Positions 40,652-49,639 of a DNA stretch of 64,000 nt are shown one piece after another. The position numbers and the translations under genes are program-made. The stretch spans positions 186,001-250,000 of the forward strand of contig CBDESM010000003.1 in the NCBI GenBank assembly GCA_965242485.1, in the 5' to 3' direction. The stretch's first letter is position 1, and each line of letters begins with the position of its first letter. Below the pieces are notes generated by a model, which did not search any database, had not been told where the DNA came from, and saw nothing but the letters and a program-made list of their open reading frames with translations. Origin of the DNA: CBDESM01 sp965242485 (lineage in GTDB: Bacteria > Chloroflexota > Dehalococcoidia > Bin125).

Positions 40652-42154
40652 ATGGCTGACGTGCGGGCGTTCGGGGAGCAGCGCGCGCCGGAGATTCCGG
40701 ACGGGCTCGAGTGGGTCAACACGGGACGCGGCCTCTCGCTCGACGATTTCGCCGGGCGGCTGCTGATTCTGCATTTCTGGACCTACGCTTGAATCAACTG
40801 CATGCACGTGCTCCCGCAGTTGCGGGAGATCGAGCGGCGGCATCCGGACGCGGTCCAGGTCGTCTCCGTCCACTCGCCCAAATTCCCGACCGAGCGCGAG
40901 ACGCGGAACCTGCGCGAGGCCGTGCTGCGCCTGCGAATCGAGCACCCCGTCCTCAACGACGCCGACTTCGAGTACTGGCAGCGTTACGGCGCGCGCGCCT
41001 GGCCGACGCTCTTCTTCATCGACCCGCGCGGCAACGTGATCGGCCGGCACGAGGGCGAGCTGCCCGCCGCGCAGGCGATCCCGATCGTCGACGCGATGAT
41101 CGACGAGTACGAACGGGCCGGAGCGCTCTCGCATCAACCGCTGGAAATCTCGCGCGAGACAGGCGCCGACAGCGTGCTTTCCTTCCCCGGCAAGGTCGAG
41201 TGGGATGACGCCGGCGGGCGGCTCGCGATTGCCGACACCAACAACGACCGCGTGCTGATCGCGGACATCGAGGGCAACGTCTCGCTCGTAATCGGCGGCG
41301 GCGGGCCCGGCTTCCGCGACGGCGCGGCCGACGAGGCCAAGTTCAACCAGCCGCAGGGGATGGCGTTCGACGGGGACGCGCTCTACGTGGCGGACAACGA
41401 GAATCACGCGGTGCGGCGGATCGATCTGCGCGACGGTTCGGTCGCCACCGTCGCCGGCACCGGCGAGCAGGCGATGATGCTGCCGCAGGGCGCGCCGGCG
41501 CGGCAGACGCAGCTCTCGTCGCCATGGGATGTCGCCGTGCACGACGGCACGCTCTATGTCGCCATCGCGGGCGTGCACCAGATTTGGCGGATGCCGCTGG
41601 GCGACGAGCAGGCGCGGATCGAGATCTGGGCGGGCAAAATGGCGGAGGGGATCGTCGACGGCCCGCGACGCGAGGCCGAGCTGGCGCAGCCCAGCGGCTT
41701 GGCCGCGGGCCCGGACGGACTCGCCTTCGCCGACAGCGAATCGAGCGGCGTCCGCGAAGTCACCTGGGACCCCGACGGGCGCGTCCGCACGATCATCGGC
41801 AAGACCGGCCAGGGCGGCCTCTTCCACTTCGGCGACGCCGACGGCGGCCGCCAGCAAGCCAAGCTCCAGCACCCCTTGGACGTAGCCTGGTGCGGCGACG
41901 AGCTCTACGTCGCCGACTCCTTCAACCACAAGATCAAGCAGGTCTACCCCCGCATGGAAAACGTCAAAACCCTCCTAGGCGGCCAAGGCGAAGCAACCGG
42001 CGCCCTCCAAGAAACCCGCCTCAACGAACCCGGCGGCCTCTCCCAAGGCCCAACCCGCACCCTCCTCATCGCCGACACCAACAACCACCGCATCGTCAAA
42101 GTCGACTTGGCCAGCAGCACAACCCAAGAAATCCAAGTACGCCTACCCGGCTGA
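40652..42154 (+). CDS. NHLRC2-like thioredoxin/NHL-repeat protein; candidate selenoprotein (Sec47 at TGA 40790-40792)
   Basis: 500 residues if TGA at 40790-40792 is read as selenocysteine. GGAGGAGGT lies before the ATG. The N-terminal ~150 residues are a TlpA/thioredoxin-like domain: LILHFWTYA-U-INCMHVLPQL, where relatives have TYCCINCMH, so UGA stands exactly at the first cysteine of the CINC redox motif. The rest of the domain (HPDAVQVVSVHSPKFPTERE, AWPTLFFIDPRGNVIGRH) is intact and continues in the same frame. Residues ~165-500 are NHL beta-propeller repeats (LAIADTNNDRVLIADIEGNV, LYVADNENHAVRRIDLRDGS, LYVADSFNHKIKQVY). A hairpin follows the TGA at SECIS distance and tRNA-Sec is in the same window. 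Likely a redox or disulfide-related enzyme. Confidence 0.85.
40811..40828 (+). promoter_or_regulatory. SECIS-like hairpin for Sec insertion
   Basis: CTCCCGC/GCGGGAG, a 7-bp perfect stem with AGTT loop, starting 18 nt after the UGA (loop begins 25 nt after it). Bacterial SECIS elements have the apical loop about 16-37 nt downstream with a G in the loop; both conditions hold. Confidence 0.7.
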
Positions 42155-42176
42155 CCCGCCCCAGCCCGCCCGCACC

Positions 42177-44534
42177 TCAGCGGTCGTCCCGTCTCTCCGT
42201 CCGCTCCCGCCACATCAGCCCGGTCTTCGGGTCCGGCTCATCCAGATCCTCGAAGATGATCCGCGTCTTCTTCCCCCCATGAATCTGCGGCTCCGCCGCC
42301 AATTTCCGCCGCAGCAATTCCATCGCCCCACCCGGTTCGCACAATTCCTCCGGCAACCCCAGCACCTCAACCAACAACCGCCGATCCAACTCGGCCCGAG
42401 CCGGATCCTCGTCAATCTGGTCAAACGGCAGAAATCTATCAGAGCTGAGCTCCTCAAATATCTGCTTCGCTACCGCATGCTGATCAGCGCTGAGCACTCT
42501 CACATCTAGTGCCGGGAATTCAGGAATGGCGGTCACTGAAGTCGTACCACGACCAGATTGCGTCTTGTTAGATAACCACCAATGCATGAGAATTCCCAGT
42601 GATGAATTTGCCCATAGCGCGAAGGCATATTCATGATCTTCATTAGCGAAAATAAGAGAGGGCCATGCACGCCCGCCGATACAGGGAGTATCGGTCATTG
42701 ACACGACGAGCGACTGTGAATTAAATCGTAGATCACGATTGTAATGCAAGCGGGTAGCAGTTTCCCAGATTTGAGCAGCGCGAGCCTGTCTGGCTGCCAT
42801 GTTACCACCAAGAGTTATCTGGCCTTCAGCATCGGCTACAACTATGAATTGGCGTTCAAGTTTGGCGTGGTGGGCCCAGAGCACCGGATATATTGGATGC
42901 GCCGTCACCAATGGACTGATAATTTCTAGCGGACCTTGCTCGATGGATATCTGCGGCTCATAGCGGATGCTGCGCGCGTGAGGGCCACGCTTCGCGATCT
43001 GTCCAATTGTTGAGAGTGGGATCGAAGATCCACTATCACTGCGACGGCGCGGATCGCGCAGAACCCCCTCAGTGAGTTCCCAAGCCATTGCTGCGAGGTC
43101 AAGATCAGCGATGCCCACGAGTTGCCAAGGGCCAGAATCAGGGAGCGGCCCCTTAATTACTGAACCCAAGAATCTGTCATCGCCGAAGTGCAGCGCTGTG
43201 GTGCCAGCAAGAGATTCAAGGCTCGGGATTTCATCGTCGTCGATCATGCGGGATATATTGGTCGCGATGATGTTTGACAGGACAGTCGATATCGGCTTTG
43301 ATCGGAGCACGACAAATGTCCCATGCTTAGCCTCAGGTTCAGTACTTCTGTGATATCGCTTCGCTATCACGAGGCACTCGGCCATTCCAGTATCGGCCGA
43401 GAATGACAAAGCATCAGAGCCAGCTGCAGCGATTGTGACTGTTATGATTTGAGCAAAGTCTTTCCGCAAACGTTGTCGTACCGGTTCCCAAGCAGAGCCG
43501 ACCAAAACGCTCAGTGGCAAGACTAGTGCCAACGTTCCTCCAGGTCCGAGTTTTCGTATCGCTAGATCAACGAAGTCCGCTGCAACGCCGGCGTTTCCGG
43601 TAGCTAGATAATCAGTGCCTCGTAGGGCACTGAGGGTTGTGCGCATCGCGCGTTGTAGATGCTCGCCTGTTCCAAAAGCAGCGAATGCTGGGTTATATGT
43701 GCCGACAGTCTCACCTTCTTGCGAATTGTATCGAGTGAATGGAGGGTTCATGATGACTAGCGAGAATCGATCATGTCCAACTCTAACAACAAGATCGCGA
43801 ACTTCCTCCGACTCTCGCCCACCTGCGGTCTTGGCAGCTGCTCCTAGCAGCCGGATTTGAGGTTCTGAAGATAATAAATTCAAGGATCCGAGGGCGACCT
43901 CGTCATCCTGTTCACCGTAAGGCATAGTGAGGAGACATTCCCCGTCAAACGAAATACGAGGATGGCTGCCAGCCAGCATTGTGGCGGTAAGATGTACCGC
44001 ACTAGTGAGGACGTCAAGTCCAACCAGGCCATGCCTCATCATCGGGGCGTGCAGCGCCTCGGGATCACCCCCGTGGAGTTCGTGGAGGAGGGAGACGCGC
44101 TGGTAGGCGGCGGAGAGGAGGGTGCCGGTGCCGCAGGCGAAATCGCCGATCTGCATTGCGGCGAGCGTGTCGGCATCGCCCCAATCCGCGCCGCCGGGGG
44201 CTTTGTCGGCGGGTAGGGCGAGGCCGGCGAGCAACGCTGCCGACGCGGGACGGGTATAAAAGGTCGCCAAGAACTTCCGATCCGCGATCAGTCGCTGGAA
44301 AACGATGCCAGTGAGGTCATGCGAGCGGGTGACGCCGCCAGTTACCAGTTCTTCCGCTGTTTCCCAGAGGCGGTCAAGGATTTGACTGGCGACGCCGGCC
44401 GCCATCGTACCGAGCATCTCGCGGGCGGACCAGAAAATCGGATAGTAATTGCGCTTAAGAATCAACGCCCACTCGTCAGTAAGTCCCGTCTTGGAAAAAT
44501 GCCCGCCCTCTCGGAACGCATCAACCGGGCGCAC
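42177..44534 (-). CDS. N-6 adenine DNA methyltransferase part of a phase-variable R-M protein
   Basis: 785 residues from a GTG; in the ON state continuous with the frame 44542-45276 to give 1032 residues. SAM motif I is IGDFACGTGTLLSAAYQRVS and motif IV is LVIMNPPFTRYN (NPPF), the gamma-type N6-adenine methylase catalytic site. Upstream helices (FLATFYTRPASAALLAGLAL) are typical of HsdM/type IIG. The last ~350 residues should hold the target-recognition region and have markedly lower GC than the methylase core (below ~44040), suggesting domain exchange. No DNA target is predictable. Confidence 0.85.
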   Translation of the reverse strand: MRPVDAFREGGHFSKTGLTDEWALILKRNYYPIFWSAREMLGTMAAGVASQILDRLWETAEELVTGGVTRSHDLTGIVFQRLIADRKFLATFYTRPASAALLAGLALPADKAPGGADWGDADTLAAMQIGDFACGTGTLLSAAYQRVSLLHELHGGDPEALHAPMMRHGLVGLDVLTSAVHLTATMLAGSHPRISFDGECLLTMPYGEQDDEVALGSLNLLSSEPQIRLLGAAAKTAGGRESEEVRDLVVRVGHDRFSLVIMNPPFTRYNSQEGETVGTYNPAFAAFGTGEHLQRAMRTTLSALRGTDYLATGNAGVAADFVDLAIRKLGPGGTLALVLPLSVLVGSAWEPVRQRLRKDFAQIITVTIAAAGSDALSFSADTGMAECLVIAKRYHRSTEPEAKHGTFVVLRSKPISTVLSNIIATNISRMIDDDEIPSLESLAGTTALHFGDDRFLGSVIKGPLPDSGPWQLVGIADLDLAAMAWELTEGVLRDPRRRSDSGSSIPLSTIGQIAKRGPHARSIRYEPQISIEQGPLEIISPLVTAHPIYPVLWAHHAKLERQFIVVADAEGQITLGGNMAARQARAAQIWETATRLHYNRDLRFNSQSLVVSMTDTPCIGGRAWPSLIFANEDHEYAFALWANSSLGILMHWWLSNKTQSGRGTTSVTAIPEFPALDVRVLSADQHAVAKQIFEELSSDRFLPFDQIDEDPARAELDRRLLVEVLGLPEELCEPGGAMELLRRKLAAEPQIHGGKKTRIIFEDLDEPDPKTGLMWRERTERRDDR

Positions 44535-44541
44535 GGAGCGT

Positions 44542-45276
44542 TCAGCCCTGCCCCCCCCCCCCCCCGTCTATATTTCCATCGATATCACTAATCTGAAAAT
44601 GGGCGGCGGCGAGCGCGGAGTGGAAGACGAGCGCGTTGGCGATGATGGTCATCGCCATTCGGCGGGTCTGGCCACCATCGTCATCGGCTTGACCGATGAT
44701 CTCCGCCAGCGCCGCGCCGCCGGGATTGCCGTACGGATTCGATTTGGTGAAGAGGTCGGCCGCCTGCTCGACGCCGCGCTCCAACTCCTCCGCCAAGGCG
44801 TCGACGCGGCCGGCGGGGGCGGCGGCGCGGTGGAGGAGCATCGCCAGATCGCGGACGTTGCCGCGCAGCCAGCCGCTGCTCGGCAAGCGCTCCGCCGCCT
44901 CGTTCTCGCGGTGCGTGTAGAGCGCGTACTGCAAGTCCTCCGTCGCCAAAATGGCATCGCGCAGGTCTTGGCCGCTCTTGTCGTCGAGTTCGAGCGGGTA
45001 GATCAGCGCGATGGCCGTCTCGATGAACAGCCCGCTCTCGGACAAGCGGCGGTAGAGGCGGTTCTGCGCCTCCTCCTCGACGCCGGCCGCGGGCGGCCAT
45101 TCCGCCTCAATCGCGACCGGCCAGCCCGCCGCGTCCTCGACCAGGATGTCGGGCCGCTCCGCCGAGCCCTGCACGGCGCCGGTCTCCTCGGCCCGCACCG
45201 TCCAGCTCTTCGGCCGCAGCCCCTGCAGCACCTCGGCCAGCGCCACGTTCACCGTCGGTTCAAGCACTTTCGGCAT
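44542..45276 (-). CDS. N-terminal nuclease-like part of the same R-M protein (OFF frame)
   Basis: 244 residues from MPKVLEPTVNVALAEVLQGL; the start is chosen because it lies 26 bases after the preceding stop, while the frame is open further up. GSAERPDILVEDAAGWPVAI followed by EAEW gives a PD...E-x-E pattern of PD-(D/E)xK nucleases. A helical region follows (AAERLPSSGWLRGNVRDLAM). Translation ends at GGGGGQG-stop within the G tract. With 14 or 17 Gs the frame would continue into the methyltransferase. High GC like the chromosome. Confidence 0.75.
   Translation of the reverse strand: MPKVLEPTVNVALAEVLQGLRPKSWTVRAEETGAVQGSAERPDILVEDAAGWPVAIEAEWPPAAGVEEEAQNRLYRRLSESGLFIETAIALIYPLELDDKSGQDLRDAILATEDLQYALYTHRENEAAERLPSSGWLRGNVRDLAMLLHRAAAPAGRVDALAEELERGVEQAADLFTKSNPYGNPGGAALAEIIGQADDDGGQTRRMAMTIIANALVFHSALAAAHFQISDIDGNIDGGGGGQG
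44551..44565 (-). repeat. Homopolymer tract of 15 G (coding strand) at the frame junction
   Basis: Fifteen consecutive C on the plus strand (G on the coding strand). Removing one base joins 45276-42177 into exactly 1033 codons with no internal stop. Mononucleotide tracts of this length vary by slippage and are classic phase-variation switches. Confidence 0.9.
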
Positions 45277-45301
45277 GCCCGCAAGATAAGCGCGCGCCGG
45301 G

Positions 45302-45760
45302 CTACGCGGTTCCTCCATCGTCCGGGCCCGGCGAAACAGGACGCGCGAGCTGCAAATCCTCGCGCAACGCGCTGATGAAACCAAGCCAGAGCAGGGCCTT
45401 GCGTTCGTCGTACCGGACTTTCTCGCTGTGGGTGACGATGTTTCTCAGGTAGCGGGTCATGCCGAGTCCGAGGTAACGGAAGCCGTCGTGCTCGTCCTGC
45501 TCAAGCGGGGTCAGGCGCTCACTGAACTCGAGCAACGGAGCCTGGGCTGAGAACGCGTGATTGAGGAGATTCTCGCCCTCCAAGTCCTCGCGCTTGGTCA
45601 GTCTCTTGATTTCGTTGAGCAGCGCTTGCGCAGCGCGCTGAACCGCTTCCTCGTAATAGCCGGCGCGGAAGAGGCGGACCGCGCGGTCCGAGCCGAGATT
45701 CAGGTCGTCAATCGTGACTGCGGGCAGCGCCGCTTCCTCAGCCGGCAAGTGCGGCCGCAC
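45302..45760 (-). CDS. TIGR02391 family protein (Ymh-type)
   Basis: About 152 residues; start uncertain (GTG 45760 or TTG 45748, either overlapping the gene upstream). FRAGYYEEAVQRAAQALLNE and the C-terminal RYLGLGMTRYLRNIVTHSEK with 'R-N-x-(V/A)-x-H' are diagnostic for this HEPN-related family seen with R-M systems and other defence genes. The R-x4-6-H motif (RNIVTH) is a HEPN RNase-type active site. Sits directly upstream of the phase-variable gene. Confidence 0.7.
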   Translation of the reverse strand: MRPHLPAEEAALPAVTIDDLNLGSDRAVRLFRAGYYEEAVQRAAQALLNEIKRLTKREDLEGENLLNHAFSAQAPLLEFSERLTPLEQDEHDGFRYLGLGMTRYLRNIVTHSEKVRYDERKALLWLGFISALREDLQLARPVSPGPDDGGTA

Positions 45761-46334
45761 GTTCTTTGGCTGCCTCGACGCCCAGCGCCTTGAGCCGCAC
45801 AATCCGATTGGCGCGGCCGGGTTCCCCCAATACCGCGATCTCGTCCATCTGCTGCAGCACTTTCGGCACCGGAATCAATCCGCGATCGTCCATTGGGATC
45901 ATGGGACGGTGTGCGATGGCCGCCTCAGTGATGTCTTCTACCGTCGTCTCCAAGCCGACAGCGGCCCGCGCACCCGCAACAAGCAGCGCGATCGTCTCGA
46001 TCGCCCGAATAACATCCTTCGGGACTTGGTTCGATGCGAGCTGCAACCTAGGTTTCCGATTAGAGAGGTCGAACAGCTCGGCGGCGCTCTCCGCGTCGAT
46101 CCCGAAGTACATCGCGATCAAGCCGGCGCGGCGCACCTTGGTTCGCGGCGGCCAATCGTCTTCGGCTGCGCCGTTCGAGGCAGCGGCGGCATCCGGGGCG
46201 TCGCCGCTGAGCATGTGGTCGAGGATGCGCTCGAAGGCGATGCGGCGGAGGTCGGCGTCGTCTTCCTTGAAGTCGGCCACGGCTTCGCGGGCGACTTGGA
46301 CGAGTTGCTTCATCTGCTGGGCGGTTGCGGGCAT
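45738..46334 (-). CDS. Hypothetical 198-residue protein, first gene of the R-M operon
   Basis: Mostly helical. Features: QLVQVAREAVADFKEDDADL, RIAFERILDHMLSG, a central RAGLIAMYFGIDAESAAELF and DVIRAIETIALLVAGARAAV. No known family recognised. It overlaps the TIGR02391 gene and is co-oriented with the R-M protein, so it may be a regulator, specificity or accessory component. Last 10 residues (AAKERAAALAG) are low complexity. Confidence 0.6.
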   Translation of the reverse strand: MPATAQQMKQLVQVAREAVADFKEDDADLRRIAFERILDHMLSGDAPDAAAASNGAAEDDWPPRTKVRRAGLIAMYFGIDAESAAELFDLSNRKPRLQLASNQVPKDVIRAIETIALLVAGARAAVGLETTVEDITEAAIAHRPMIPMDDRGLIPVPKVLQQMDEIAVLGEPGRANRIVRLKALGVEAAKERAAALAG

Positions 46335-46377
46335 GGACGAGTCCTCCGCAGATCAGGGTATCCGGACTGCCGGCCGG

Positions 46378-47616
46378 TCAGCGGCGGGCTTCGCCGGCTT
46401 GGAGCACGAATATGGAGTAGCCGAGCGTCCGGAGATCTTTTGCCGGGTCGTGGATGTAGGCCACGAGGTCGGCGGGGAAGCCCTTGGCGATGCGGCCCGC
46501 TTCCCGGGCGATGCCGAGGCATTCGGCGGTGTCGGCGGTGATCAGGCGGATCGCTTCCCACCCCGTGAAGCCGAGTTCTTCGTGGAAGCTGAGGGCTTCC
46601 GCGTGCGCCTTGTCGAAATCGGCGTAGGCCATGCCCATGTCGAGGCCGCCGGTAAAGCGGGCGCCTTTGGCGCGCATGTCGCTGAAGATTTCGATGATGC
46701 CCTCGCGGGTGGCGGCGCTGCGGGTCATGTTGGGGTTGCGGCGCGGCGCTTCGGCGCCTTGCCGCCGGGCTTCGGCCGCGAGCAGGCCCATGCCGATGGT
46801 CGGGTTGACCCAGATGCCCTCGTCGGCGATCCGCCGGCCGTATTCGGGGTCGTAGTCGTAGCCCGCATCGGGGTCGTCGGCGAGCCAGCGGCAGTGGACG
46901 AGGCGGTGGACGCCGGCGTCGACGGAGGCGCGGACGGCGCTGGCGGAGTGCGCGTGGGCGTGGACGCCGAGCCCGGCGCTGCGCGCGACCCCGACGATCT
47001 CGGCCAGCGTCTCGGGCGGGAACTGGCGGCTGCGCGGATTCGAGGTCGGCGTGAAGTTGCCGCCGCCGGCCATCACCTTGATCGCGTCCGCCCCGGCCTC
47101 GACGAGATCGCGGGCCTTCTCGACGGCGGCCTCCGGCGAGTCGACTTCGCCGCCCCAGAACCAGCAGTGATCGTTGACGCGGGTGATCGGCGAGCCGGTG
47201 GCGAGCAGGCGCGGGCCCCGCGTCTCGCCGGCCGCGATGGCGTCGCGGAGCGGGAAGACGACATCGTTGTGTCCGCCGAGGTCGAGCAGCGTGGTGACGC
47301 CGCTGCGGAGGGCCTGGCGGGCGGACTCGGCGGCGCGGATCAGCGCGCGCTCGTGCGGCTCGGCGGAAACGATGTCGAACGCGCCCGGCACCGGCGGGCA
47401 GGAAAGGTGGGCATGGCCCTCGACGATGCCAGGCAGGACCGAGACGTCGCCCATGTTGAGCGTGCGGTAGTCGTCCGGCGCCTGCGCGCCGGGGATGACT
47501 TCGACGACAATGCCGTCGCGCACGCACACGGCGTGGTCGGGCAGCCAGCCGTCGAGCGCCTCGTTGGCGACGCGGTCGGCGCGGTAGAAGCGGGTCTCGC
47601 GGGCCAAGGCGTTCAT
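46378..47616 (-). CDS. Amidohydrolase family protein (imidazolonepropionase-like)
   Basis: 412 residues. PGIVEGHAHLSC supplies the HxH metal ligands, KVMAGGGNFTPTSNPR has the carboxylated-Lys position, HAHAHSASAVRASVDAGVHR the two further His, and LITADTAECLGIAREAGRIA plus GFPADLVAYIHDPAKD the C-terminal region. These are the signature of metal-dependent amidohydrolases (prolidase/imidazolonepropionase-type) acting on peptides or cyclic amides; substrate unknown. Followed after 4 bases by an enoyl-CoA hydratase start downstream on the same strand. Confidence 0.88.
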   Translation of the reverse strand: MNALARETRFYRADRVANEALDGWLPDHAVCVRDGIVVEVIPGAQAPDDYRTLNMGDVSVLPGIVEGHAHLSCPPVPGAFDIVSAEPHERALIRAAESARQALRSGVTTLLDLGGHNDVVFPLRDAIAAGETRGPRLLATGSPITRVNDHCWFWGGEVDSPEAAVEKARDLVEAGADAIKVMAGGGNFTPTSNPRSRQFPPETLAEIVGVARSAGLGVHAHAHSASAVRASVDAGVHRLVHCRWLADDPDAGYDYDPEYGRRIADEGIWVNPTIGMGLLAAEARRQGAEAPRRNPNMTRSAATREGIIEIFSDMRAKGARFTGGLDMGMAYADFDKAHAEALSFHEELGFTGWEAIRLITADTAECLGIAREAGRIAKGFPADLVAYIHDPAKDLRTLGYSIFVLQAGEARR

Positions 47617-47620
47617 CGGG

Positions 47621-48388
47621 CTACTCCGCCCGCCAGGCCGGCGCGCGCTTCTCGCGGAAGGCCTGCGGGCCCTCCTTGGCGTCGGCCGTGTCGCGGGCGA
47701 CGCGGCGCATCGTCTCGCCGAAGCGGATCGCCTGGACGAAGGGGAGCTCCTGCCCGCGGTGGGCGACCTCCTTGGTGGCGCGGACGGCGAGCGGCGCGCC
47801 CTTGCAGAGGCGCTCGGCCAGCGCGCGCGCCTGGTCCATCAGCTCGTCGTGCGGGACGACGTCCCAGACGAGGCCCATCTGCTTGGCGCGCTGGGCGTCG
47901 ACGCGGTCGCCGATCAGGAGCAGTTCCATGGCGTGGTGCCACTGGATTTTCTTGGGCGTGCGGATCGCGCCCTGGATGGTGGGGACGCCGATCTGGACTT
48001 CGGGGAAGCCGAATTGGGCGCGGTCGGAGGCGATGGCGAAATCGCAGGCGGTGACGAGGGTGAGCCCGAAGCCGAGCGCGAAGCCGTTGACGGCGGCGAT
48101 GGTCGGCTTCCAGACTTCCATCCCGCTCTCGAGCGAGGTCAGCGAGGGAACCTCCCAGAAGGTGTGCTCTTCCGGCGGGGCCGGGCTGCGCAGGTCCGCG
48201 CCGGCGGAGAAGGCGCGCCCGCTGCCGGTGACGATGCCGACCCAGGCCTCGTCGTCGTTGCGGAAGGTCTCCCAGGCGGCGTTGAGATCGCCGCGCAGCT
48301 CGTGGTTGATCGCGTTGAGCGCCTCGGGCCGGTTGTAGGTGATGGTCGCGATGCGGCCGTCGCGTTCGTAGAGCACGGTGTCGCCCAT
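47621..48388 (-). CDS. Enoyl-CoA hydratase/isomerase family protein
   Basis: 255 residues. ATITYNRPEALNAINHELRG, GSGRAFSAGADLRSPAP (oxyanion hole), AAVNGFALGFGLTLVTACDF, QFGFPEVQIGVPTIQGAIRT. The Glu of GFPE and a neutral residue at the second position are consistent with hydratase-like or isomerase activity. Length and tail (AFREKRAPAWRAE) typical. Third crotonase-type gene in the window. Confidence 0.92.
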   Translation of the reverse strand: MGDTVLYERDGRIATITYNRPEALNAINHELRGDLNAAWETFRNDDEAWVGIVTGSGRAFSAGADLRSPAPPEEHTFWEVPSLTSLESGMEVWKPTIAAVNGFALGFGLTLVTACDFAIASDRAQFGFPEVQIGVPTIQGAIRTPKKIQWHHAMELLLIGDRVDAQRAKQMGLVWDVVPHDELMDQARALAERLCKGAPLAVRATKEVAHRGQELPFVQAIRFGETMRRVARDTADAKEGPQAFREKRAPAWRAE

Positions 48389-48430
48389 GGCTCCCCCTTT
48401 CGGATTGCCGCTACAGGGTAGGGGGCGCGA

Positions 48431-49609
48431 TCAGAGCGGCTCCGCGCCCTCGGAAAGGATGTCGATGTACTCGGCGTAGCCGAAGACGCGCCCGCGCCGG
48501 CGGCCGGTCACCTCTTCCAAAATGCCCAAGTCGACGAGCTTGTCGACCGCAGTCGAGACGGTCGGGAAGGTGAGCTCGAGTTCGCGCGCGACATCGGAGA
48601 TGGCGTTCATCGGACGGCGACGGAACACCTCGTGGACGCGGAGGGCGGAGTCGGGGCGCGCCTCGGCGGCGAGCACCCGTTCGCGATCCGCGTCGAATGC
48701 GCGGAGCAGCCGCCGGGCGGTGGCGACGCCGTCTTCGGCGGTTTCGCGCACCCCCTCGACGAAGAATTCGAGCCAAGTCTCCCAATCGCCGTTGACGCGG
48801 AGCTGGCCGAGCAGGTCGTAGTACTTGGCGCGCTCGCGCTTGAGGTAGAGGCTGAGGTAGAGCACCGGGGCGTCGAGCACGCCGGCCCAGCGCAGAATCA
48901 GCGCGATCATCAGCCGCCCGATCCGGCCGTTCCCGTCAAGGAACGGATGGATGGTTTCGAACTGCGCGTGCGCGACGCCGGCCCGGACCACGGGAGGGAG
49001 GCCATCGTCGTCCGCATGGACGAATTGTTCGAGGTCCTCCATGCAGTCCTCGACCGCCGAATGCGGCGGGGGCACGTACATGGCGTTGCCGGGACGGGAG
49101 CCGCCGATCCAGTTCTGGGAGCGCCTGAACTCGCCCGGCCGCTTGTCGCTGCCGCGCCCGCTGCGGAGAAGTTTGGCGTGCATCTCGCGCAGATAGCGGT
49201 TGATCAGCGGGCGATCTTCCTTCAACTGATCCCAACCATGGTCGAGCGCCGCGATGTAGTTCGAGACTTCGCGCGCATCCGTCTTCAAGGCCGGAGGTTC
49301 CCCATCCGCGTCGACCTCGAAGAGCAGCAGATCGGAAAGGGACGACTGCGTGCCCTCGATCTGCGAGGAGAGCAGGGCTTCGCGGCGCACGTAGTGGTAG
49401 AGGAACAGATCGGGATCGGGCAGATTGCGGGCTTCCGAGTCCAGTCTCCCCAAGGCAGTGTTGGCTGCAGCCAAGACGACCTGCATGCCGGACAGGTCAA
49501 CCGGCGGTTGCGGCGGCAATGGGGCGGGAACGAAGGCCCGCACATCCTCCGTCTTCTCGCCGTCGAAAAAGCGCGTGATCTCGTAGGAGCCGGGATTCTC
49601 GCGTCTCAT
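48431..49609 (-). CDS. Fic family AMPylase with C-terminal winged helix
   Basis: 392 residues. N-terminal inhibitory helix SSQIEGTQSSL ((S/T)xxxE(G/N) type, class II), Fic core FETIHPFLDGNGRIGRLMIA, and C-terminal wHTH (ISDVARELELTFPTVSTAVD). The enzyme transfers AMP to target hydroxyls; the wHTH suggests DNA binding and self-regulation. Its ~315-bp upstream region has an array of GTTATTCA-type repeats (49640-49908). On the coding strand TTGAAT and TAGGAA precede the start at promoter-like spacing. Confidence 0.9.
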   Translation of the reverse strand: MRRENPGSYEITRFFDGEKTEDVRAFVPAPLPPQPPVDLSGMQVVLAAANTALGRLDSEARNLPDPDLFLYHYVRREALLSSQIEGTQSSLSDLLLFEVDADGEPPALKTDAREVSNYIAALDHGWDQLKEDRPLINRYLREMHAKLLRSGRGSDKRPGEFRRSQNWIGGSRPGNAMYVPPPHSAVEDCMEDLEQFVHADDDGLPPVVRAGVAHAQFETIHPFLDGNGRIGRLMIALILRWAGVLDAPVLYLSLYLKRERAKYYDLLGQLRVNGDWETWLEFFVEGVRETAEDGVATARRLLRAFDADRERVLAAEARPDSALRVHEVFRRRPMNAISDVARELELTFPTVSTAVDKLVDLGILEEVTGRRRGRVFGYAEYIDILSEGAEPL

Positions 49610-49639
49610 GGTTCCTGCCTTCCTAGCGGTTCAAGGGCG

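Noticed and set aside
40790..40792. TGA as a plain nonsense mutation
   Set aside because: It replaces precisely the redox Cys, the frame after it is intact, a SECIS-like hairpin follows, and selC is present. A sequencing error remains possible.
40711..41208. Alternative frame over the start of the NHLRC2-like gene as the real gene
   Set aside because: Arg/Ala-rich shadow sequence, whereas the TGA-containing frame has a clear thioredoxin domain on both sides.
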